Below, in pieces: positions 15,459 to 22,552 of a stretch of DNA of 25,008 bases. The notes beneath the pieces were generated by a model that ran no database searches, was not told the DNA's origin, and saw nothing but the letters and a program-made list of their open reading frames with translations. The stretch covers positions 1 through 25,008 of the forward strand of contig JAKJFO010000038.1 of assembly GCA_022704885.1 (NCBI GenBank). The letters run 5' to 3'. Within the stretch, counting starts at the first letter, position 1. The number at the start of each line of letters is the position of its first letter. The position numbers were made by a program, and so were the translations under genes. Source of the DNA: Candidatus Rifleibacteriota bacterium. GTDB taxonomy: Bacteria > Riflebacteria > Ozemobacteria > Ozemobacterales > Ozemobacteraceae.

Positions 15459-17953
15459 TATAGCACCTTGAAGCTGAGTTCAGTCACCAGCTTGCGAATC
15501 TTGGCAGAAGTATCCTTGCGCAGAGCGGGAAGATACTGTGAGAGCATCTGCGGGTTGATGCGGCTGATTGCTTTGACGGCGTTGAAACGCAGCAGTTCGT
15601 CGCGATCGTTGAGAAATGGAAAAATGTAGTTGAGAAAGTTTGCGTCACCGATTTCACCCATGGCCCAGAGCGCACTGGCGCGCATGTTCTTATCTTTGTG
15701 TGTCAGCATTTTCTGCAGGACTGGGATCAGGTTGAAGTTCCCGATTTTGCGTATGCCAACGATGGCATTGGCGCGAATGCGGTTATTCGAATCATCGAGA
15801 AACGGCAGAAGAACCTGTATTGCCTGGCGATCTCCCAGCGAAGCGATGGCTTCTATGGTATTGGCTCTTACGCGAGGGTCGGGGTCATTGAAGAAGCCAA
15901 TCAACTGCTTGATCAGCTGCGGATCACCCATGACCCCGAGGGTCTTGACCACAGCTGCCCGCACCAGCTTAGATGGGTCTTTCATCGCTGCCAGCAGAGC
16001 GTCTTTGCCTTTTTCGTCGAGCTGAATGTTTTCGAGCAACAGGGCTGCCTGTAAACGGGTCTGTGGGTCAAGTGATGAAAGATCTTGCACGATCTGGTCA
16101 GAGAAGCCCTGATCGAGCTTCTGAATGACTTTTGCCGCGAGTTTGCGGGTTTCGGGCTTGAGGTTGTTGAAATTGGCTTTGAAACGTTCTTTGCTGAGCT
16201 GCGCAATATGTTCGAGGGCGAAGCCCCGCAGCTTTTCGTTGTTGCTGTTGATGAATCGCACCAGCAGAGGAGCGAGCTGGCTGGCTGACAAAATAGTTTT
16301 GAGATGCTGCAGTGCGTTGAGAGCGACTCTATCTTCAGGGTCTGCGAGGGCTTCGACGGCAAAGTTTTTGAATTGGGCGAAGTGTTGCAGACTCATACAA
16401 TTGAGAGCGGCCATACGCACTTCTGGGGAAGGGTCTTTGCTCGAGTTTTTAAGAAGCTCGGTAAGGCCGTTGATCTTGCATTCGCTGGCAAACTCGATCG
16501 CGGCGACGCGAACGCCGACATCGCTGTCCTTGAGAAACTTTTCTATTGAGATATTACGATTACGCGCTACCAGATTGCGTTTGAAAAGCTCGCGATCTTC
16601 TTTGTCGGCTATTATGGCCAGCAGCTTGAGCACTATTCGCCAGAGATTGTCATCGACGTTGCCCTGAAGTGCTGTCAGCAGTAGTGAACCAAAAGAAGGA
16701 TCGCTGCTGATAAGCCATTCAAACAGATTGAACTGTTCTTCAAAAGGCCATTCTTTTAAAAACAGATAGGTCTCATGGAAATTTTTCTGAAACAATTCTC
16801 TTATAAACGGCCTGACCAGAGCGTGTCGATTGTTGGCGACGGCGTAAAAAAGACGGCGGGCCAGTTTACGCTGCTCGTCCTGCAGCTGCTTGTCGCGCAT
16901 CATGCTCAAAATCGTTTTTTCCCAGGAGTCGTAAAGACTCGCCAGAGTAATGCGGTTTGGCTCATTCTTGTCGTTCATGCGTTCGAACGTTTTTTTGATA
17001 AGCTGAGTAAGGGCATTCACCGCCAGGGTTCTGAGCTCAGAGGCACCGTCACGCAACAGATCGAGAACCTTCTCGAAGCAATAAGGATCGATTTGTTTGA
17101 GAAGCTCGGGGATGACGCGATAGCGGTATCTGGTGTCGGCAATATTGGCGACAAAGGTCAGAATCTCACTTCTTGCCTTGCTGAATTGCGGAATCAACAG
17201 GCGGTCGCAGAGCTCGGAGATTCCTTCGAAAGAGCCCTGAACCAGTCTTTCGTTGAAGTATGGCAGCAGCTCGGCAATCGAATATTCAGTAAATATTTCG
17301 AGCATTTTGTCTTTGCGAGCCTGAGATGCTTTGCCGTAAAAATCAAGATAGAGCGGGATAAAATCGAGTCGGGTGAATCTGGTCAGGGTGTCGAAGTAAA
17401 AATCTTTTATCTTGAGATCCGGGTGCGAAAAATTGGCTTTGATGTCGCTGAACAGATCAAGATCTTCGAGAATTCCGACAATTTCGAAATACAACGGCGA
17501 GTTGCGATCCTGGGGCAACGCTCTGATCAGGGCACCCAGAGCCTCTTTGCCAAATTCAGCGGTGATGGCAGTCTGTACCTTCTGACGGATTCCGGGGTCG
17601 GGGTCGCTCAGGCAAGAAATCATTACGTCAAGGCTTTCCTGAGTGCCGAGTGCCGAAAGAGCCTGCAGTGCGCTTTCGCGCAGCTGTGAATCGGTGCCTT
17701 TGAGAAGGGCCCGGAATACTGGCATGGCTTCTTCGATCTGGCGCTTGCCGGCGATATCGATAAGCGGCAGTATCAGGTCGCGTGAGCTTTCGTTAAACGA
17801 TTCGAGTGCGGCCAGGACCATCTGATCGGTTTTTTCGTCTTCATGATCCAGTAGCTCATGAAAAGCGGCTTCACGCACCTTCGGGTCGGTGCTTTCCAGT
17901 TCTTTGAACAGGATTTCAGGGTCTCGATTTGAATTTCCAAATGGCCAGATCAT
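15458..17953 (-). CDS. HEAT-repeat protein (paralog 2 of a tandem pair)
   Basis: This 831-residue protein is built of helical HEAT-like repeats. Clear C-terminal units run from about 659 to 831, with the typical pattern D-x-x-x-x-[VI]-R-x-x-A-x-x-x-[LI]-G, for example DPDPRVRANTIEAI and DSNNRIRANAIVGI. Shorter repeat-like units lie at about 20-160 and after 470, and the middle is more divergent. It has no signal peptide, membrane helix or catalytic motif, so it is likely a cytoplasmic scaffold for protein binding. Its last 250 residues align without gaps to the product of the gene just upstream. It overlaps that gene by four bases (ATGA) and the downstream membrane-protein gene by one base. 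Confidence 0.88.
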   Translation of the reverse strand: MIWPFGNSNRDPEILFKELESTDPKVREAAFHELLDHEDEKTDQMVLAALESFNESSRDLILPLIDIAGKRQIEEAMPVFRALLKGTDSQLRESALQALSALGTQESLDVMISCLSDPDPGIRQKVQTAITAEFGKEALGALIRALPQDRNSPLYFEIVGILEDLDLFSDIKANFSHPDLKIKDFYFDTLTRFTRLDFIPLYLDFYGKASQARKDKMLEIFTEYSIAELLPYFNERLVQGSFEGISELCDRLLIPQFSKARSEILTFVANIADTRYRYRVIPELLKQIDPYCFEKVLDLLRDGASELRTLAVNALTQLIKKTFERMNDKNEPNRITLASLYDSWEKTILSMMRDKQLQDEQRKLARRLFYAVANNRHALVRPFIRELFQKNFHETYLFLKEWPFEEQFNLFEWLISSDPSFGSLLLTALQGNVDDNLWRIVLKLLAIIADKEDRELFKRNLVARNRNISIEKFLKDSDVGVRVAAIEFASECKINGLTELLKNSSKDPSPEVRMAALNCMSLQHFAQFKNFAVEALADPEDRVALNALQHLKTILSASQLAPLLVRFINSNNEKLRGFALEHIAQLSKERFKANFNNLKPETRKLAAKVIQKLDQGFSDQIVQDLSSLDPQTRLQAALLLENIQLDEKGKDALLAAMKDPSKLVRAAVVKTLGVMGDPQLIKQLIGFFNDPDPRVRANTIEAIASLGDRQAIQVLLPFLDDSNNRIRANAIVGIRKIGNFNLIPVLQKMLTHKDKNMRASALWAMGEIGDANFLNYIFPFLNDRDELLRFNAVKAISRINPQMLSQYLPALRKDTSAKIRKLVTELSFKVL

Positions 17954-20409
17954 TGTTGTGGTGGCGGAGTCGGCTTGGCCGAAAGCACGGCCATGACCTC
18001 CTTCCTCACATTCTCGTCAGGGTCGAAACGAAGCGGTCTGATATAAGGCGCCAGCAGCATCGGGTTGGTGATTTTGCCGAGCGCTTTGATGACATTTCGT
18101 CGGACATCGGGTTCTGGGTCGCGAATAGACTGAATCAGTATCGGAAAGAACCTGGTGTCTCTGAGTTCGCCGAGTGCGAAGGCGGCTGAAGCTCGCATCC
18201 AGCGGTCAGGGTGGCGAAGCATTTCGATTACTGCTTCATAAATCTGGTAATAGCCAAGCTTCCATAGAGTAATGATTGTATTGGCGCGAACACGGTTGTG
18301 ATCGTCGTGCAGCAGTGGAAGAATTTCTTCGACGAGCGACAGGTCGCCGACGACTCCCATGGCTTCGACGGCGTTGGCGCGCACGCGGTCATCCTGATCT
18401 TTGAGGAAGCCGACCAGCATGCCTGAAACTGATGGGCCGCCGATCTTACCGAGACCCATGATGACGACCGCGCGAACGTGCGGGTCGGGGTCCTGGATGG
18501 CGACGATCAGGTGGGTTTTGAGTTCGGGTGGAATGAAGTCACAGAGAACCTCGAGAATCTTGGCCGAGAGAACACGGGTGCGCTGATCAGAAGCCGAGAG
18601 GTCTCTGGTAATGTCTTCCATGAATGACGTATCCATTTTGATCAGCGAGGTGCCGATGGCAAGTCTGGTCTCTTCGCTCATCTTGTCGAAGCCGGTCATG
18701 TATTTACGACGGGTAATATGCGCTATCGCTTTATGCGCGGCCTGTTTCAATTCGACGACGTTGGAAGACAGCAGCTTGGTGAGACTGCTGATGATCGCCG
18801 GATGGTCGCGCTCCTTGAGTCTTTCTATCGCCTGCAGGACGATGCTGGAATCTGAATCCTTCAGCAGATTGAGCAGCATTTCGCAGCCGGCGGCATTCTG
18901 AAAATGCGGCAGATCGAGGATTTTGAGGATATTTTCGCGCACCGAATAATCTGGGTCACGCAGCTTGGTTTCGATGATCTGCAGGGCATTCATCGAGCCT
19001 GATTCGCCGAGAATCCAGAGAATACGTGAACGCAGGGTGGGATCCTGGTGGTAGAGAACTTCGGTGACAAAGCGCTGCAGACGGGGATCCATCATCAGAT
19101 TGATGACTTCCGACTGGACTTTCTGTGGTACTTCCATGAAGTGTTCGAGCAGAAGAGTGTTGAGCGTTTCGATTATATAGTTTTCAGTCGGGTCGCCGAG
19201 GATCTTGAGCGCGGTTCTGCCGGTTTCGATGTCGTGATAACAGCAGGCATCGATCAGGAGTTTTTTGCGTATCTGGCCATCGAGGCCCTTGAGAAAACTC
19301 TTGAGGTAACCTTCGTTATAGCGGAAAATTTTTGAAAAATTACGTAGAATGACATCCTGGTCGTAGCGGCCCAGACGCAGCAGACATTCAGTCAACAGCT
19401 TGATACTGTGAAAATAGCGATCGTTGAGATTGGCTTCGAGCGGATCGGTAAAATACTTGATTTTGTCTTTGACTTCCTGGCTCTTTCTTTCGTCGGGGGA
19501 CATGGATTCGAGTTTGTCGCAATAGTCTCGCACTATTTTGCCGATGGTATCTGCGACAGTAACCGGAATGCCCTTATAGGGATCCTGGAGGAAAGGAAAG
19601 AGGTTCGGATAAGACATCGGGTCGGAGAGCTGCTCCATCAGCTTGAGGGTGTGCTGGCGGAATCCTTCGCTCTTTTTACCGAGGCCATCAAAAACCTTTT
19701 CAAAAAAGACTTTGCCGTGCATCTGCAGGCATTTGAACACCGGGTAGCGCATGTTGGCCGCTATGGCAGGCAGTTCACGTATGCAGAGGTCGAGAAAATC
19801 AGGGCTTTTGATTTTGTCGACATGTTTGGAAAACTCGACCTGGATGATCTTCTTTTCTTCTTTTTTTGCCTCGACCACTTCTTCTTTCAGGATGTCGAGG
19901 AAAATCGGGTAAGTCTTGGGATTCTGCAGTTTGACGATTTCTTCGAGGTAAAGAATCTGCTCTTTGACCGTGTATTTGTTCCATTTGTTAAGGAGTTCGG
20001 TCAGCAGTCCAGATGCTTCGATGCCGTGCTGAATCGTGCGGTGGATGTCTTTATCGAGAGTATTGGCAAGGGCTTCGGTAACCGCCTTGACATTCTCTTC
20101 GTTAATGCTCGAAAGAATTTCCTTGAAAGTTTCGCGCAGCAACGTGTCGGGATACTTGATCAAGGTCAGTATCAGGCGCAAATCGTCTTCGTCAAGGGAT
20201 TTGCGAGCGTCGGCAAAAATTTCGAGGATCTTGAGTCTGGTCTCGAGATTGTCGTCGGCTTCGAACTTCTCGACGAGAAATTCAATGAAACCGTGATTGA
20301 GGTTGCTGACAAAATCGCTTTTGGCGCGATCAGAAACCTTTTTGTCTTTCTGGATCAGCCGACTGTAAGCTTCTTCGGGGTCTGTAAGCTTTCTTGAGAA
20401 CCAGCCCAT
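17950..20409 (-). CDS. HEAT-repeat protein (paralog 1 of a tandem pair)
   Basis: This 819-residue HEAT-repeat protein is the first gene of a coupled three-gene unit. The C-terminal array, about 639-810, includes DPDPHVRAVVIMGLGKIGG, DQDDRVRANAVEAM and DPEPDVRRNVIKALGKI; the protein ends in a Pro/Gln tail. The N-terminal 600 residues are helical and less regular, with a Lys/Glu-rich stretch around 175-185. It starts MGWFSRK, resembling MIWPFGN in its paralog: a short aromatic start that could touch the membrane. AGGG lies six bases before ATG 20409. A possible promoter, TTGACC-N18-CAGAAT, lies upstream but is weak. Function is unknown; scaffold-type binding is the family expectation. Confidence 0.88.
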   Translation of the reverse strand: MGWFSRKLTDPEEAYSRLIQKDKKVSDRAKSDFVSNLNHGFIEFLVEKFEADDNLETRLKILEIFADARKSLDEDDLRLILTLIKYPDTLLRETFKEILSSINEENVKAVTEALANTLDKDIHRTIQHGIEASGLLTELLNKWNKYTVKEQILYLEEIVKLQNPKTYPIFLDILKEEVVEAKKEEKKIIQVEFSKHVDKIKSPDFLDLCIRELPAIAANMRYPVFKCLQMHGKVFFEKVFDGLGKKSEGFRQHTLKLMEQLSDPMSYPNLFPFLQDPYKGIPVTVADTIGKIVRDYCDKLESMSPDERKSQEVKDKIKYFTDPLEANLNDRYFHSIKLLTECLLRLGRYDQDVILRNFSKIFRYNEGYLKSFLKGLDGQIRKKLLIDACCYHDIETGRTALKILGDPTENYIIETLNTLLLEHFMEVPQKVQSEVINLMMDPRLQRFVTEVLYHQDPTLRSRILWILGESGSMNALQIIETKLRDPDYSVRENILKILDLPHFQNAAGCEMLLNLLKDSDSSIVLQAIERLKERDHPAIISSLTKLLSSNVVELKQAAHKAIAHITRRKYMTGFDKMSEETRLAIGTSLIKMDTSFMEDITRDLSASDQRTRVLSAKILEVLCDFIPPELKTHLIVAIQDPDPHVRAVVIMGLGKIGGPSVSGMLVGFLKDQDDRVRANAVEAMGVVGDLSLVEEILPLLHDDHNRVRANTIITLWKLGYYQIYEAVIEMLRHPDRWMRASAAFALGELRDTRFFPILIQSIRDPEPDVRRNVIKALGKITNPMLLAPYIRPLRFDPDENVRKEVMAVLSAKPTPPPQQ

Positions 20410-20555
20410 TATGTACCCTGCATTCTTTGATTTTCTCTGGTTATCGACCTAATTCTGACATTATTGAATAGAGAGGGTCAAGTTTTCAGTATACCCTATT
20501 TTGCTCTTGAGCACACGAATAAATTTAAACTTTACTTTCTCGCGAAAGTGGATTA
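20410..20555. other. AT-rich divergent intergenic region
   Basis: It separates the HEAT unit (minus) from the small membrane-protein gene (plus). I see only a weak minus-strand promoter candidate, TTGACC with an 18-base spacer to CAGAAT, and no coding potential. Confidence 0.4.
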
Positions 20556-20584
20556 TTTACAACTGAATGATAGTCTGGTATAGT
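20556..20584 (+). promoter_or_regulatory. Promoter of the small two-helix membrane protein
   Basis: TTTACA (20556-20561), a 17-base spacer ending in TGG (extended -10), and TATAGT (20579-20584) predict a start near 20591, 30 bases before the chosen start codon. Confidence 0.7.
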
Positions 20585-20620
20585 CGTTTCATCAAGTAAC
20601 TATAAGTGAGGAAATTCAAA

Positions 20621-20860
20621 GTGTGGTTCATTAGAAAGATATTCTGGATGCTGACTCTTCCTTTCGTAGCACTGACTGGCGTTCTCATGTTTGCATTTCC
20701 CGAAGAGATGAAAGAATTCAAGAAAGACCTCGTAGACATGCTTGAAAACTCATGGCTGCGCTGGATCGGTTTTGTGCTGTTTATCGGAGCCATGGCTCAC
20801 ATTGCCAGAATATTCGATGGTAAGCATACCATGGTCAGACTGGCTGATCCCAACAGCTGA
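20621..20860 (+). CDS. Small membrane protein with two predicted helices
   Basis: The 79-residue protein starts at GTG 20621, because GAGGA (20608-20612) lies eight bases upstream; the in-frame GTG at 20606 overlaps that site and has none of its own. Two hydrophobic segments are visible, about 4-23 (WMLTLPFVALTGVLMFAF) and about 47-63 (WIGFVLFIGAMAHIA). They are joined by a charged loop rich in Lys, Glu and Asp. A good promoter supports it as a real gene. I recognise no family. It ends directly against the stop codon of the convergent FxLYD gene. Confidence 0.7.
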   Translation: MWFIRKIFWMLTLPFVALTGVLMFAFPEEMKEFKKDLVDMLENSWLRWIGFVLFIGAMAHIARIFDGKHTMVRLADPNS

Positions 20861-21487
20861 TTACTCGTAAGTTGTAACCTCAACCCTGAATGATTTTCCG
20901 CCTGGCGGAAACTTCTTGAAGGGGATCTCGAAAATAGAGCTCTCGTTCGGCATCAGGCCTCGCTCCGGAATCAATAGCGTGCCTGTTTCGCGGCGGAGCT
21001 CTCTTTTATTTTCGTCGAACATTTTTGCGGTAAGCACGATTTTCTGGCGTGTTCCCTTTGAAATGTTCTGAATCGTTCCAACTACGTAGAGGGTGTCAAG
21101 TTCGATGTAGCTGTCGATACGGTCGATCGAAAAAACCGGAGCGATGTCAGCATCGATAATCGGGCTGAATTTTTCGCGGCGTTTTTTTTCAACGTAATCT
21201 GCTGAAACTGTTTCGTCGTAGAGTGCCCATATTTCAAGATTCATCGGGGCAATGCGCAGGGCGGTGCGTAGCGCCTCTTTGGCCTGGTCGTATTTTTGCT
21301 CGACGATCATGGTTCTTGCCGATTCTACAAAGGGCAGGGAAGGATCGACCGGCGCCGTTGCCGTAATGTTCTGAATCGCTGCCGGACCAGGGAACATGCG
21401 CTGCGGGTTGCGTTCGATGCTGAGTTGAGCCGAGGCGCTGCCTGGCAGCAGCAGGCAGAAGAGCAGCGGACAAAGTAGTCGTTTCAT
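20861..21487 (-). CDS. Exported FxLYD/TPR-like protein
   Basis: The 208-residue protein has a signal peptide (MKRLLCPLLFCLLLPGSASA, likely cleavage before Q21). A TPR-like helical pair sits at about 55-95 (EQKYDQAKEALRTALRIAPMNLEIW). The C-terminal beta domain, about 120-208, includes DTLYVVGTIQNISKGTRQKI and resembles FxLYD-type domains of surface proteins. Function is unknown. AAGGAG lies shortly before ATG 21487, and the regulator gene ends 11 bases upstream, so the two form an operon. It is convergent with the small membrane-protein gene with zero bases between stop codons. Confidence 0.78.
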   Translation of the reverse strand: MKRLLCPLLFCLLLPGSASAQLSIERNPQRMFPGPAAIQNITATAPVDPSLPFVESARTMIVEQKYDQAKEALRTALRIAPMNLEIWALYDETVSADYVEKKRREKFSPIIDADIAPVFSIDRIDSYIELDTLYVVGTIQNISKGTRQKIVLTAKMFDENKRELRRETGTLLIPERGLMPNESSIFEIPFKKFPPGGKSFRVEVTTYE

Positions 21488-21498
21488 AGTGCTTCTCC

Positions 21499-22194
21499 TT
21501 ATCTGCCGAGTTTTCGGGCAAAAGCTTCGAGTATCAGCCGGTAGAAGCTTTCAAAGCCAAACATGATCAAGCCTTCGTGCAGCATGCTGTATGCCGAAAG
21601 ACCAGCTTCGTTTTCGTTTTCGGTGAACATGCCCAGCAATGTGTTGCGATCGAGAGCCATACTGGTGACTTTTACCGGCGCGCCAGGCGGCAGGACGGCA
21701 GCAGTAACCGTTTCGGCAGCTGTTTCGTCGAAGCCTTCCCCTGAACAGATATAAAACAGGTCCAGGGTCAGATCCTGGCTGGTGACAGGTTCTGTGGTCT
21801 GAAGGCTTTCGGGCAGAAAGCTGCCGATGGCTTTAAGCTGGCCAGGAGTCAGTAGAATCGCGGTAATCAGAACATTGGCAAAATTGCTTTCAAGGTTGGA
21901 GCGAATGTCCTTGAGCAGTTTGCCAGCTGTCGGGTTTTCCTTGATATACATCTCGGTGAGCTGGGCTGAACCGAGAGCGAGCAGACATGCGGTCATCGGG
22001 TTGTCGGGGTTAAGGGCGCAGAGTTTGGCCTTGCCCTGCGGCAGCATCTGCACGATCCCCTGATCATGCAGAAGATGAATGCGGTTATAAGCAGTGCCGT
22101 AAGGCAGTTTGAGCCGGCGCGACAACTGGTGAATCGACAGCACGCCATCGGGGGTTTCCATAAACGCGCGTGAAATTTCAATGTTGGTTTGCAT
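21499..22194 (-). CDS. Winged-helix DNA-binding protein, putative regulator
   Basis: The protein has 231 residues from ATG 22194. Residues about 15-55 look like a winged helix (SIHQLSRRLKLPYGTAYNRIHLLHDQG), similar to MarR/ArsR-like or nucleotidyltransferase-associated N-terminal domains. The rest, about 60-231, is not recognised. An in-frame ATG at 22221 is rejected because the -10 element lies between it and 22194. The predicted transcription start falls on or next to 22194 and no ribosome binding site precedes it, which suggests a leaderless message. It is followed by the exported FxLYD-like gene in the same unit and is divergent to rpoB. The target genes are unknown. Confidence 0.75.
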   Translation of the reverse strand: MQTNIEISRAFMETPDGVLSIHQLSRRLKLPYGTAYNRIHLLHDQGIVQMLPQGKAKLCALNPDNPMTACLLALGSAQLTEMYIKENPTAGKLLKDIRSNLESNFANVLITAILLTPGQLKAIGSFLPESLQTTEPVTSQDLTLDLFYICSGEGFDETAAETVTAAVLPPGAPVKVTSMALDRNTLLGMFTENENEAGLSAYSMLHEGLIMFGFESFYRLILEAFARKLGR

Positions 22195-22200
22195 GGCAGG

Positions 22201-22229
22201 ATTATACCAGTATTTATTCAAATTATCAA
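22201..22229 (-). promoter_or_regulatory. Promoter of the winged-helix gene
   Basis: On the minus strand TTGATA (22229-22224), a 17-base spacer ending in TGG, and a perfect TATAAT (22206-22201) are present. The expected start lies about seven bases past the -10, at 22194, the first base of the ATG. Confidence 0.82.
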
Positions 22230-22290
22230 TTAATTGAGAGCCTGTCTGCTGGTGCGATAGTACGAGCTACAAAAAAAACATAACAAAAAG

Positions 22291-22319
22291 TTGACTCGTA
22301 AAGGTATAGATGTTATAAT
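22291..22319 (+). promoter_or_regulatory. Promoter of rpoB
   Basis: TTGACT (22291-22296), a 17-base spacer and a perfect TATAAT (22314-22319) predict a start near 22326. The promoter is divergent to that of the winged-helix gene, with about 61 bases between the two -35 boxes. Confidence 0.88.
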
Positions 22320-22325
22320 CCGAGA

Positions 22326-22552
22326 CCATTTCGCGAATGGGCACATTATTTGCTTAGTTTTCGGAGTAAAGCCGGCATTGTTAGCATTAACTGCAAAAAA
22401 AATATTACTGTCCGGAAAACTGGAAGTCTCAAAAATTCTTTTTTACGTACGATCTGCGGGTGTTTCAGGCTGATGACTGGATACCCGTTTTTTGTTGTCA
22501 ACTTTTTTTAAACTGTGCGCAAGCATGTAACTAATTTAAGGAGCAAGGCAGA
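22326..22552 (+). promoter_or_regulatory. Long 5' leader of rpoB with possible attenuator
   Basis: The predicted leader is about 227 bases. It begins with a small hairpin, CCATT (22326-22330) with AATGG (22336-22340). A larger hairpin pairs CGGGTGT (22457-22463) with ATACCCG (22481-22487), plus an inner CAG/CTG stem, and is followed directly by six T (22488-22493). That is the form of an intrinsic terminator, 60 bases before the rpoB start. A possible 31-codon reading frame starts at TTG 22378 and stops at 22473 inside the hairpin loop, but its ribosome binding site (GGAG, 22363-22366) is far from ideal. No known riboswitch is recognised. Confidence 0.55.
22457..22493 (+). terminator. Terminator-like hairpin in the rpoB leader
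   Basis: A seven-bp outer stem (one G-T pair), a two-base/one-base internal loop, a three-bp inner stem with an eight-base loop, and then six T. It lies inside the rpoB leader, so it would act as an attenuator rather than an end of a gene. Confidence 0.6.

Noticed and set aside
16775..17689. 304-residue frame antisense to the second HEAT gene
   Set aside because: Fully inside a well-supported coding region, with no domain, promoter or ribosome site of its own.
19408..20397. 329-residue frame antisense to the first HEAT gene
   Set aside because: It mirrors the HEAT gene, whose repeats and coupling are clear. The product is Phe/Val-rich without a family pattern and has no promoter or ribosome site.
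22291..22473. 60-residue reading frame before rpoB
   Set aside because: Its TTG start lies inside the -35 box of the rpoB promoter, so it cannot be translated from that transcript in full. Only a shorter TTG-started version from 22378 is possible, and its ribosome site is poor.
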